Shown here: one piece after another, positions 51,827 to 63,345 of the stretch | How positions within the stretch are numbered: the first letter of the stretch is position 1 | Layout of the letters: every line of letters begins with the position of its first letter | Assembly: GCA_034440615.1 (NCBI GenBank) | Contig: JAOTOM010004962.1 | Span: forward strand, 564,501-628,500 | Reading direction: 5' to 3' | DNA length: 64,000 nt | Source of the DNA: Ashinkailepas kermadecensis | Lineage: Eukaryota; Arthropoda; Thecostraca; Neolepadidae | Made by a program: the position numbers and the translations under genes | The notes under the pieces: generated by a model | What the model was told of the DNA's origin: nothing | Database searches by the model: none | Seen by the model: the letters and a program-made list of their open reading frames with translations, nothing else

Positions 51827-53978
51827 CTGCCAGGAGATCACCGGTCAGCGTCGAGGTCACTGCCAGAGGTCCGGGGTGACTCAGTCGGAGGTAACGAGCG
51901 CATGCAATCGAATTTGTCGTGACGAGCACATGTATTTTGAATGTTGTATTTTATGCAAAACTACACAGATCCAAGCCTGGGTGGGTGCAATTTTGCCTTG
52001 CAAATGAAAAGTATGCATTTGCGGAGGAAATGAGTGGTCACATCATATTAAGCACATTCATAAACATTGCATTGGAAAAAGAAATTCCGAGAAAGCAAAA
52101 ACAACCTTGAACTGCAAATTTACCCTGAAAAGCATGCATTTGCAGAGGAAATGAGTGGTCACATCATGTTAAGCACATTCATGAACATTGCATTGGAAAA
52201 ATAAATTCCAAGAAATCAAAGAGTACTTTAAACTGCAAAATTACCCACAAAGCCCTTTTTGATGTTATGTTGTGTGCCAACTGCAAAGTATCACTTGCAG
52301 AGAAAATGAGTGGTTGCATCATGTTAATCACATTCATAAACATTACATTGGTGGGCGCTGAATGACCATCGCAGTCGATGTGCCCCTAAGCCCAAATAAC
52401 CAACCAAACATTACATTGGAAACACAAATTCCAATAATTCAAAAATTACCTTCAATTGGAAAGCATGCATCTCACACAGGAATGAATGGCAGCATCATCT
52501 TAGCCATGCTCGGAAACATTTTGGTACAATATTTCAGTCTTAAAATGCCATAATGAATCTAAAGTAAACATTTGCCCATGCTCCACAAAATCATGTTACC
52601 AATTCCAATGACACATCTTATTGCAGCCACTTCTGAATGCCAAAACAAACATGGTGAAACAAATCAAGACATTTCTCCTCCATTGGCATATTTCAGGGAA
52701 CTAAATATTATTATAGCGTGCCGAAAGTCAATGCTGGTGTTGATGTAGGTACAAAATTGGTAAATTTGGAGATCAAGGTAAAAGTTGATTCTTTGGATTT
52801 TTTTTCATGTAATGCTTTTTGACTTGGTTAAGATGATGCGACCATTCATTTTCTCTGCAAATGATTACTTTTAAGTCAGCAGCGGCCCATACAACTGATG
52901 ACGTCATAGGCATGATACGGAGGAAATGTGCTACAATACTAACGGCAGTTTATGAATTAACGCTAACATTTACATGCCTTAATGGGATCGTCCAGGCTGT
53001 GGCTCGTCCGTTTGTACCTTGACGGTGTCAGACTGACGAGCACGGCGTTCGGACTGCGGCTTATAAAGCTTCGATGCTTCGAGAAGGTTAATCTTGCGGC
53101 CGTGGAATTCCTTAAAAACAAATACTGGCAAACCTTGGAACAATTTGAGCAAATAACCTCGCTGGGAATGAGTGTTGTCTGATTTTTTTTTATAAACTTG
53201 TGTGATTGTCCTCAAAAGAAAGCTTAATAATTATGTGAGATACTGGAACGCAACCGGTACACGGCAAAGCTAAACTTACACTGATATGTGGCATATCTTG
53301 CACGTGGCTGTCTGGTTTGTCTTCTGCTCAGTCGAGAATTGAAAAATGACGTATGAATTGATAAATCATAGAAGAAATAACATAGCCTAACCCAGGGGAA
53401 GAGGGGGATTGCCGAACACTTAAGACATCATGCAACAAATAGTTCTACTGCTGCTTCTGCATCGTCGAATCAGTAATTGTACGGTGTCTACCGAACGCAA
53501 CAAAAAATGAGCAAGCGATCCATATTCATACAGTTCCTTTTGATGAAAATCCTCTAACAACTCACGAAGAGCAACTTTAAAACAGAACTATTTCGGAGAG
53601 GTGTGCCGTATTCCGAACAAGAAAATGTGGTTGTGTAGGATTACGAACACTAGGTGTCTGGTTTCCCGAACTTTAATGAATGAAATATATATCCCACAGA
53701 AATGTTTTATTCCATGACGAAAGTTCGTTTTTTGGTTTTTATGGAATTTTCCGATCATAATCCTCAACAAATGTATTAATGAAGGGCTCTATATGGGCTG
53801 GGCAGGGGCGGATATAGCAAGTGCATTAGACGACCGACAGTGTTTATTTTACCTTGAGCTTTTTTATTGAAGAATGTGCACCTGATCTGACCGAATAGTG
53901 AGGATGATGGCTTAATATGTACTTGTCACTGAGGCAATACTTGGAACAGGCCCCCGCAGTGGAAATTCCCTAGTTGGA
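51827..53978. other. AT-rich DNA upstream of the first visible exon
   Basis: Contains several copies of an AT-rich repeat with ggaaatgagtggtcacatca (52020-52330) and an inverted relative at 52830-52900. No exon recognised. Confidence 0.5.
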
Positions 53979-54246
53979 GCAGGGGCGGATCCAGTAATAG
54001 CATTGGGGTATTCATCTGAAGGGGCACTAATTTATCCGTGGGGCGCCGCTGCGATGTCCCTGAAGGGGTGTCTTCGGGGGAAAATCGTGTATCCATCCCT
54101 GTTTGGGGGAGGGGGACAGCCCCTGGGATCGGTCATTACACATTACCGCCGTATTACCGGGGGTGGGAGTTTGGTTGACATTACGCTTACCCTGTCGGCT
54201 CCGCATCGCCAATGGACCTAGCTGTCCCGTCATAACCTACCCGCAG

Positions 54247-54721
54247 CAGTGATAAATTATTCGTGAAATAGGGTGGAATATACCACTTTCTGAACACTGA
54301 GTCGACATCCTTCCCAAAGACGTATCGACATCGTGCTTCTTGGTGCGTGCTTGTGAAGTCTTCATGCCTCGTTTCTAACAGTATCCCGTTTATGTGCATC
54401 AAGCTTACGCTCATAATGGATCGTGATAACGAACATCCTGTAGTGCAATTCCAGCTAAAGGTATTGCCTATGATATGCTATGTTATGAAATACCAGTTTA
54501 TAGCATAGGTATTTGCATCGCTATCATTGATATCAGCATCTCTAAATTAGGTGCCTCTCAAAACACGCAAAATGTGTAGTCACATGGTTCCATGCAATTG
54601 TCCCAGACAGGTTTTAAGGGCCTAAATATTTTAAACAGCGTTATTTCCATAGCGATTTTGACATCCCGCTGTACTCATTTCGACATCTCACACTTAACGA
54701 GAAATCATTATTTTAACACTG
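54247..54721 (+). mobile_element. CAGTG-ended MITE
   Basis: Full-length copy, clear ends and internal landmarks. Confidence 0.87.
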
Positions 54722-54804
54722 ACTCGCAGAGCCTTGGCGCGAACGAGTATCTTAAATGCTTGCCATTGAACCAAACAACCAAGTCGAACGAACGTCGTAT
54801 ATTT

Positions 54805-55100
54805 CAGGCGCGGATCGAGGATTCACCGTGTGGGGGGACATTTCCTCTGAGCGCCCTCAGCTGAGAAAAAAAAATCGTTCAGTGGGGAGGGGGAGTACTC
54901 TTGCGCCTGATCATCTCAAAAGGGCACCTTTTCTCTAACTCTAAAAGGAGCGACTCCTGCTGAAAAAAATCCGCTTAGCGGGGGGGGGGGGGCGGGTGCG
55001 CTAGAGCATTCAAAGAAGTGCCTGCCCCTGCCGGATGGGCGCCACCTTTCCATGAGAGGGGGCACACGCCTCCAATGTCCCTCCCCTGTATCCGCCACTG
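54805..55100. mobile_element. ~300-bp MITE with cggat ends
   Basis: The ends caggcgcggatc and, inverted, cagtggcggata; G-rich interior (ggggggcgggtgcg). Confidence 0.55.
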
Positions 55101-55444
55101 GTATATTCGCGGGCAACGCCCCGAAAAGCCTCTGGCACACTGGGGGAGGGCTCAACTGCCCGTCTCCGCGCGAAAACACGGCGGCGATGATCGGCGAAGG
55201 CGGCACCGTCTGCGCCGAACGATGGGCGCAGGCATTCCGACATCGCTGCCCAAGTATTCCACCGACACAAACACTATGCAACACGAACTAGTAACTAACA
55301 CTAAGCAGGTACAGCACCGACACATGCCTCACAAACGATGTCTGCGACGACTTCTTCATCATCACCATCGTCGTCCAGCAGGTAGGCATATTATCATTCG
55401 CATACGGCAATGAGCACTAGATGTGAACAGTTGTGTGGCACGTG

Positions 55445-55936
55445 CAGTATTAAATTATTCGCGAAATAGGGTGGAATATACCAGTTTCGGAATACTCAAT
55501 CGACATCTTTCTCCAATAAGTATCGGCATCCTGCTTCTTGATGCGTGCTTACGAAGTCTTCGTGTTTCCCTCGTACCTCGTTTATAACAGTACCTCGTTT
55601 ATAAGTATCATGATCATGCTCTCGATAAGAGATGGTGATACACGAGCATTTCGCAAAGCAATTTCAGGCAAAGGGATTATCCATAATGCGATATGACATA
55701 CAGTACCAGTGCATAACATAGGTATTTTTCTCGCCATCCCGAATATAGCTGTTCCTAAATTATGAATCTCAAAACAGCTGCTGAAGGTACAGGCATAAGT
55801 ACACAATTGGCTGAAATTTGAGTCTGAAAGACATCAAAATCATTTCAAATGACACTAATTCCATGGCAAATTTCGACATCCTACTGTGCTCGTTTCGACA
55901 TCTCACACATAACGAAAAACTATTATTTTAACACTG
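55445..55936 (+). mobile_element. CAGTG-ended MITE
   Basis: Full-length copy; first base block reads cagtattaaatt. Confidence 0.84.
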
Positions 55937-57112
55937 GGCACGTGCCACATTCAACCGAAGTCCTGCATAGTGAACATGCCGATAGCGCACCTCTGCCGGC
56001 CGGGGGGGGGTGGAATGTCCGCTCATGCCGAGATGCAGCCGACACCCAGCCGACATGTAACCGACATAGGGCCGACGTCGGGAAGATGTCAGGCTGCTGT
56101 TGGGACGATAGCGGCTCGCTGTCGGCTGGGGAGTGAAATGTCGGACAACGGCCCGACATCGGCTGGCCGCTATTGATTTTCCGAACCCAACCGACATATG
56201 TTGATATTCCAGGTTAGTTTGCCGATGTCTGGCCGAGAGCGGCCCGATGTCGGCATGCCGCTTACGAGATGCCGAGCTCGCCCCGACACATGCCGACGGC
56301 GGGCCGACATCGGCATGTTTGCTGGGTGCCCACCCCGATGTCGTGTTCTTGGCGCCAGGTGGCTGACCATATGACGCAAATACAATATACGTCTTTCCTG
56401 AGTGCTGTGCGTGCCGATGTGCGCCGGGTAGTGCGCGGGAACGGTGATGCACCAGGGCAGCCGTCTGACGCTCGACCGACTGGGCCGGCAGAACATCGCT
56501 GCTACTCGACCACGCCTTCGGTACGGCTGGCGGCCGCGACCCGCTGGCGTGCCTCCGGCCCCTCTGCTGCTCATGATCATGGCACCAGACGAGAGTCGAG
56601 ATACAGGCTGGAAGGTGTTCTGTTCTTTCCTTCCCACTCGGCGTACACTGTTTTGCTGGCATGAACAAGTGCTAGACAGAGGCCTCCTCCATTTTGTCCT
56701 ACTGTTCGAGCCGTGCAGGATGCTGAGCACAGCATATGAATGCCATGGCTGCGACCTGTCTCGTGGCTAGTAGCGTCGGGCGTCGCCGGCTGGTCGCCAG
56801 TCTTCGTTCGAGCTCAGTCTGCTGCAAGCAGTGAGCTGTCGCCCCTCCCCTTCACCTTATGGAAAGGTGGTGCCTCTCCCACCGGGGAAAGCACCCGTTC
56901 AGGAAGGCCAGTGTGCATCCTCCCCATCCTATGCTCAACAGATTTGCTACCACAAACGCATCTCGCAGATAAAAATGCTCCCCTTGGGGATGAAAAGTGT
57001 TCCTTCAGTATGCTCCAGTGTACCCCTCCCCCACTTAGCGAAGTTTTCCGTGGAAGACCCTTCCGAGGAAATGTGCCCCATCCCCAATGATAATCATTGG
57101 ATCCGCCCCTGC

Positions 57113-57939
57113 TAAGTGCAACTTTAAAAATGTTTAAATCCTGGGATTGAAATGCTAATTAAGTCAGTGTTCAGAATTCAACACACTGGTTTTAGCAGGC
57201 GCAGATACATGTGCCGTATTACGAACACCGCTGTTCGGTTCGGGGAACACACAGAAATTTGCCTGTGCTGTTTGCCGAACGTTTTTCTAACCCTGTAAAG
57301 ATGGTGTTTAATATATTTCAGCCAAATAAAACGTGGTTCCATGCAGTCACAAGACTTCATTGTAGCTGTTGTGATACAAGTTAGTAGTATCCGCTAAGAA
57401 ATACTGGTGTAATTGCAAAAAAATATCAGAGGCCACTCCCTTACGATTTTCTTAAGCCGACTGCTCTTGGAAGCCTGAAACTGTTGCCAGTGGTGTTCGC
57501 TAGCTCCGTACACAAAGAATCAAAGAATCAGTAGAACTATGGAACCGGATCTTCATATTTCGGTAGAGAAAGGTTCATTCTTTAAGAATACTGCCCTCTT
57601 TTTGCTATTTACGTGCTGAACGTAATGCAGGAGACATCTAAAGGTAGGTGTTTGGGAACGTGTTTGGATACCCCCTCTTCCCCTAACCCAGACTAAGATA
57701 ATGTAGCATAATAGGCATATAAAATATAGTATAGCATATAATCTAACCTAACCAGAATCTTCCCAAACAAACTATTCAGCAGTAACATCAAATCCGAGGT
57801 GAATATTGTTAGCTCTGCCGTTAACGTTAACAGCATGGCAAGGAACTTCCAGCCTTGATAGAAGGCTACAGATGAGTCTGGTTGCAAATTTCCCTTGTCA
57901 GGAAAAAAAAGATAAAATTAAGCCAGAAACATAGGGTTT
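57113..57939. other. AT-rich DNA, no gene seen
   Basis: Nothing recognised. Confidence 0.5.
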
Positions 57940-58665
57940 TCAGTAAATTGGTGATAAAAAAATGTTTTGGGATTTTTTGGAATTGTTTTTCAGAATATGT
58001 TTATGGATGTGATGAATGAAGAAGATGCAACCACTCATTTTTGGTGCTGATGCTTACTTTTCAATTTGAACAATAACGTCACATCGGTACAGTGTGATAA
58101 CGTCATAGGTATGGCACAGAGGCCTCAACTGGCTAATGCTACAAATGGTTCACATACCTTAATGAGATGGTCGAAGTAGCTTAACCTAACCTAACCTCAT
58201 GGTGCATTATATAAATTATAGCTATGATAAACCAAGAGGTAGGCAGGTTAGGTTAGGTTAGGTTAAGCTACTTCGACCATCTCATGAAGGTATTTGAACC
58301 ATTTGTGGCATTAGCCAGTCAACCTAACCTCATGGCACATCATATAAATTATAGCTATGATAAACGAAGAGGTAAGCAGGCTAGGCTAGGTTAGGTTAGG
58401 CTAGGTTGGGTTAGGTTAGTTTAGGTTAAGCCACTTTGACCATCTCATTAAGGTATGTGAACCATTTGTAGCATTAGCCAGTCAAAGCCTCAGTGCCGTA
58501 CCTATGACGTCATTACGCCACACCAATGTGACGTCATCGTCCAAATTGAAAAGGAAGCATCAGCACCGAAAATGAGTGGTCGCATCTTCTTAGTCATGTT
58601 CATGACCATCATATTCTGAAAAAAAGTATTCCCAAAATTCCCAAAACACCTTTTATCAAAAATGT
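57940..58665. mobile_element. Foldback element with GGTTA-rich centre
   Basis: The arms (gagatggtcgaagtagctta, accactcatttttggtgctg) are mirrored on the right. The middle holds several runs of ggttaggttaggtta and its complement, arthropod telomere-like pentamers. Confidence 0.72.
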
Positions 58666-58849
58666 ACCAGGTTTTCTATGTCAGAGTATTGAATTGAGTG
58701 CATGAAGTGTTGAAATTTATCTTTTACATCTCTATCATGTCTGACATACCAGGTATGGATAATTATATGCAATGGGCTATATTTCTAGAGTGAAGATTAT
58801 GATAGTGCATTTCTTTACAAACTGAAAAGCAGGCTGGTAATTAAGGCAC

Positions 58850-58968
58850 TTCTAGGCACCTAAGTCCTTTTCCTCTTCAATAACATCCAGTTCCCTCCCT
58901 CCCATTGTATATCTGAAAGTATCACCTCCAGACCCCAGATGCATAACCTTACACTTTTCATAGTTGAA
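58850..58968 (-). pseudogene. Non-LTR retrotransposon fragment, RT thumb region
   Basis: The minus strand encodes YEKCKVMHLGSGG and then a conserved tail, the usual continuation after the RT palm in CR1/Jockey-type elements. Separated from the 60490-61066 part by ~1.5 kb of other DNA. Confidence 0.65.
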
Positions 58969-59169
58969 AGCAGGGTGGGAATTAAGGCACTTCTTAAGAG
59001 ATTGTATCTCTGAAAACATTTTTGCACTCCGGGTCAGTGTTGGATTTTCACTTCTCGTTCTTGGATTCGGAGTGTATAATCCTTGAGTTTATGCAATTAC
59101 GGAGTGCATAATATCTGGTAACCATGGGGTGAATACAAATTACTGAGACAAAGAAATAAAGTCTTGTTT

Positions 59170-59338
59170 TTCAAGTTTTTGTTTATAAACGAGATACTGT
59201 TAGACAGGAGACACAAATACTTCATAAGCATCCATCAAGGAGCAGGATGACAATACTTCCTGAAGAAGGATGTCGACTGAGTGTTCAGAAAGTGGTATAT
59301 TCCACCCTGTTTCATGAATAATTTATTACTGTGCTGCA
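59170..59338 (-). mobile_element. CAGTG-ended MITE, truncated
   Basis: Contains agtggtatattccaccctgt and the right end; the left half is missing. Confidence 0.7.
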
Positions 59339-60489
59339 CCCTCTGCTTCATCACAATCCAGTAATACTATTGGATTATGACAGCTAGTTGAGATTGCTGT
59401 TTAAGCAAGGCTCTTCATGATATATCTTGTAATGTAAGGAGTGGATTTTTGGGGAGTGTATAATTCTTTGGATGACAAAAGTTCCAAAAAGGACCATATT
59501 TCCAACACTGCTCCGGGTTCATACTGGATAGGATGGGCTTCACATGTACTCCGACACAAATGTGGGAACAAAGGTATCAATAAAAACAAACAGAACGACA
59601 CCCAAAAAAACGCTGGTTATTCCACTTATGGTCACCACTCAGACTAATCACTTTTTGTAGCAGTCAGCAGCCAGACCACAGCTTCACACACTCCATCAAT
59701 CTCAACCACCGGAATTGCCGACAACACGCCAACAGCAACTTGCAAGATGATGCGCATGTGCACTGAGAACACTTCTCCAGCTTTGGAGCTGCGTCTCGGA
59801 AGACCTGTTCCTGCCACCCTATAGTGGGAAACTTTGACATTTTTAAGAGACGTTCTCTGGAGTGCCGGAGGCCACCGATCAGAATTGGCTGCGTTAGCAT
59901 TTTCTGTTCTGAAATCTGTCTGTCAACCAATCAATGCAAGGTATTTTTTATGACATCATAACCATTAGCAACTTTGAAGACATGGGTTAACAGTGTCATA
60001 CTGTAAACACAAGACCTTGACTGATCCTTTGCTTTGACCACATCCAACTGTGGCGTGTGCGGTAGCGGAGTTGCATTCGTATTACGTGGGAAATTGGCTT
60101 CGTAGGTAAGTATGTGCTCTGAGCTGAGGGTGAAGTGCTAAGTATTTTTGTTTGTTTTGTATATGGCTAGCCTTGTACTGAGACCAACAGTGAAAGGAAA
60201 ACGCATTTCTCCTGAGTTATAAGAAACGAAACTGCTGATTATTACAAGTCACTGCCGGGCAGTGCCATCCATTGTTCACTTCTTTGTTCGCATGTTTTGG
60301 CATTTGATTTGACCAAAAATGAGAATGATGTTACTTATGCATATTATGCAGGTACTGATTTAGGTTGTTCTGGTTGGTTACTGGTAAACAGATTACATGC
60401 ATAAAAAAATAATGTCCCTGAAAATGTACTCTGGAAGAAATCGGTATGCACTCCGACTCCCAACCAAAAAAATAAGTTTTCCACTCTGG

Positions 60490-61066
60490 TTGAAAGACAT
60501 CTGACATTGATCAACCCACTTTTTTAGGTCCTCCAAGTCTAGTTGAATATTTCTAGATTGATCAAGTGTTTACCACTCCTACCAACTTGATGTCATCAGC
60601 AAATTTGAACACTATTCCTCAGCCCTACCTCAATGTTATTCACAAAGATGATAAAGAGAAATGGCCCTAGAACACAGCCCTGTGGCACTCCACTCAGAAC
60701 ATCCTTCCTATCAGATTTACATCCATTTACCATTACCCTTTGTTTCCTTCCCCTCAACCATGCTCCAATCCAACCTAGAACTTTTCCAACAATCCCATGT
60801 TGCTGTAGTTGATGAATTAGCCTCCCATGTGGAACTTTATCAAAATATTTGCTAAAGTCCAAGTACACAACATCCATCCTGCTTTGATTGTCTACTTCTT
60901 TAGTAACATACTCCATGAACTCCAAAAGGTTAGTTAAACAAGACCTTCGAGATCGAAATCCATGCCGAGTATCCCTTAAAATATTGTGCCTATCAAGATT
61001 AATCTGAACATTCTGTTTAACCAGATTTTCTAGTACCTTGAGCGCTTCATGACAACGACCAGTCAA
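60490..61066 (-). pseudogene. Decayed non-LTR retrotransposon reverse transcriptase (CR1/Jockey-like)
   Basis: The reverse transcriptase would copy element RNA into the genome. The minus strand encodes GFRSRRSCLTNLLEF, VVYLDFSKYFDKVPHGRLI and SGVPQGCVLGPFLFIIFVN (RT fingers and palm motifs). The catalytic FADDIKLVG follows after a frameshift near 60600, so the ORF is broken. The endonuclease part is missing. Expressed function is not expected. Confidence 0.86.
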
Positions 61067-63140
61067 ATCAAAAGTGCTTCCTCACCTTTATGTTACATCT
61101 TAGTACCTTCCCCACAGCTCACACCAAGTAATGCAGCACCATGAAACGCAAGTAATCAGCAAGCTCTATATACCCCAGCACCCAATGAAACACGCCTCAC
61201 ACAACAAGGAAAAACAAAATGCAAGCAACGCCTCGTGCTCCGCCGGAAATGCATTTGAACCGCGTCAGCGTTTGTACGCCGGACATGTGCACATTGTTAC
61301 TGCCATATTCCAAAACTGTCTGTATTTCCCTTTGTCGGATGAGTAATTCTACCAGAATGTATTTAGAGAATAGACGGCAGAGCTTTGTCTGAGGGTGGAC
61401 GGGCCTCGGATAACATGTCATCTGTGGGAGAAACTTCCTCTGCAGTGGTGTGATTTTCCATCATAGTCAAGCCTCGGTACCCATTGCTTCCCCTCCGCGG
61501 TTGGGGTAAGGGGAATCTTGTCCATGGCCAAATGTGTAGGTTCTGAAAATTATTGGGAGAGCACAATACATGAAGGCAATGGACGAGCCAAAATGGATTT
61601 GGGCATACCTAGTGGTGTCAATTTGTATGCGCTAAGGGGGAAACTGGACCCCCAATCACTAATTCCCCAATCAGGCAGAATCTTGAGCCTATGGGGGCGC
61701 CCTTCTAGAACGTTCCAGTTCACTTCCCCTCCCCTATCCGCGTCATTCAACGAGTTTGCAGTCGATGATGCCTCGCTCCGGATAAAAATGTCATCAAAGA
61801 CATCAATCCCCCCTCCCCCACCCCACCCCACCCCAATCAATTTCACAAAGTGACGCCCATGGGCATACCACAGTGTTCCATACTAAAAGTTGAAATTATT
61901 GGGAGAGTACAGCGAACATTGGGGGTGGGTGGGGGGGGGGTTCACCCTGAAAACCATATAAAGCTACCCCTGACTGTGGCCCCAACCGCGACTAGAGAGG
62001 GGCCAAGTGAACAGTTTCCCCACGCTGAAAAAAGATACACATGACCTGCTGCACAGGCAGAACTTGTAGTCGCTAGACAGCGCCGAAAAAGAACAAGCCG
62101 CAACGATCTCTGAACAACAGATTTTTACATGTAGTCAAAATAACTTGGAATACATCCGGTACCACTCCAATAATTGTTTTTTAGCGCGAGTTATCGCAAA
62201 TAGTCGTAGAAAGTGACGCGGCTGATTAAAGTACGTTTTGCACACTGCTCCCCTTTCAGGTTTGACGAACATCTGACTGGTCAGATATGCGTAAAATCGC
62301 CTGTGGATGTTCATTTTGGGCGGGCGTGGTATGTAACGACAACCCTAGAGCGGCAATTTACGCCCTTTTGATGTCCGTTCAAAAGCGGGATTTGTCCCGG
62401 TTTTTACTGAAGCTTCTACGGGTGGGATATGATACAGCTGCGCAGGGATGCATGTGAATTTGTACATGCTCATGGGTCCACCGACTCCGTCAATCATTAA
62501 TTTGGCCCACTCAATCGTCGATTTAGTCCCCCTGATCAGGCTGAAGCTTAAGCATTGGGCTTATGGGCGCACACTGGTTTTGGGCGCCAATGGCGCCAAT
62601 GGTTTTCGGGGCAGCTTTGACCATCAGAAAGATTATTTTCCCCACCCCCCAATCAACTTCATAAAGCGTCACCAATGCAGCTACGCCACAGGCATACCTC
62701 CAACATCCGTCGAGAACGTAGCTGGACGGAATGTCTGCAATTCTCGACTTCTTCCATTCCGTTTTAAACGGACGTCGGACTGCCAAAAAAATCTGAGTGA
62801 AGTGAGGTGTTCAACGGGCTTTAAACTCAACCCAGCTTGTCATTAAGCCCGCTGCGCACCGCTCTCTGCTCAGGCTTTAAGGCCGTCTGACGTCCGTTTT
62901 ATCGATACAACTAGCAAGATGTCCGTAAAACCTGAAACAAGCCATATGTACAAGAGACTTCCAACTCTATCCAATATATTAAGCCTCTTGCACACCACAT
63001 CAAATTTAGGTTTTACGGCCATCCGACGTTCGTCTAAAGAGAAATCGAAAAAGTCATGAATTGTGGAAGCTTCATCTAGCTACATTCTCGATCCCAACGT
63101 CTGCAGTATGTTTATGGCGCAGCTGTAAGTAATAACGTAG
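61067..63140. other. AT-rich DNA, no gene seen
   Basis: Fragments of transposon-like sequence with C-rich runs near 61800 and 62640. No supported coding region. Confidence 0.5.
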
Positions 63141-63149
63141 GAGTTCGTC

Positions 63150-63345
63150 CGTCGATGGTAAGCGTCCGTCGATGTTCGTAATGACCCATAGACGTTCGTA
63201 AGGGACCGTAGACTCCGCAAGGGTCCATACACGCTCGTATACTTCGTAAAGGACCGTAGGCGTTCGCAATGGCCAGTAGACGTTTAGAAGGACCCACAGA
63301 GGTTCTTGTGGGCTCGTGGACGTTCGTAAGTGCTCGTATACGTTC
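63150..63345. repeat. Degenerate ~26-bp repeat
   Basis: Loosely repeated cgttcgtaagggaccgtag-like units. Confidence 0.5.

Larger units (their letters stand above)
53979..57112. mobile_element. Putative composite element with gcaggggcggatcca inverted ends
   Basis: Left gcaggggcggatccagtaat and right (inverted) gcaggggcggatccaatgat agree over about 30 bp. The interior holds two CAGTG MITEs and another short inverted-repeat element, so the outer ends may also belong to two separate truncated copies. 55940-56700 is GC-rich with many ccgacat strings and no recognised gene. Confidence 0.4.

Noticed and set aside
55928..56668. 246-codon minus-strand open frame
   Set aside because: It overlaps other long frames on both strands in a GC-rich stretch full of ccgacat repeats; no domain recognised.
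58150..58440. Chromosome end or telomere
   Set aside because: The pentamer runs are short, face both directions inside an inverted-repeat element and are followed by ordinary sequence.
60596..61066. Active retrotransposon
   Set aside because: The RT frame is broken before the FADD motif, the endonuclease is missing and the 3' part is displaced.
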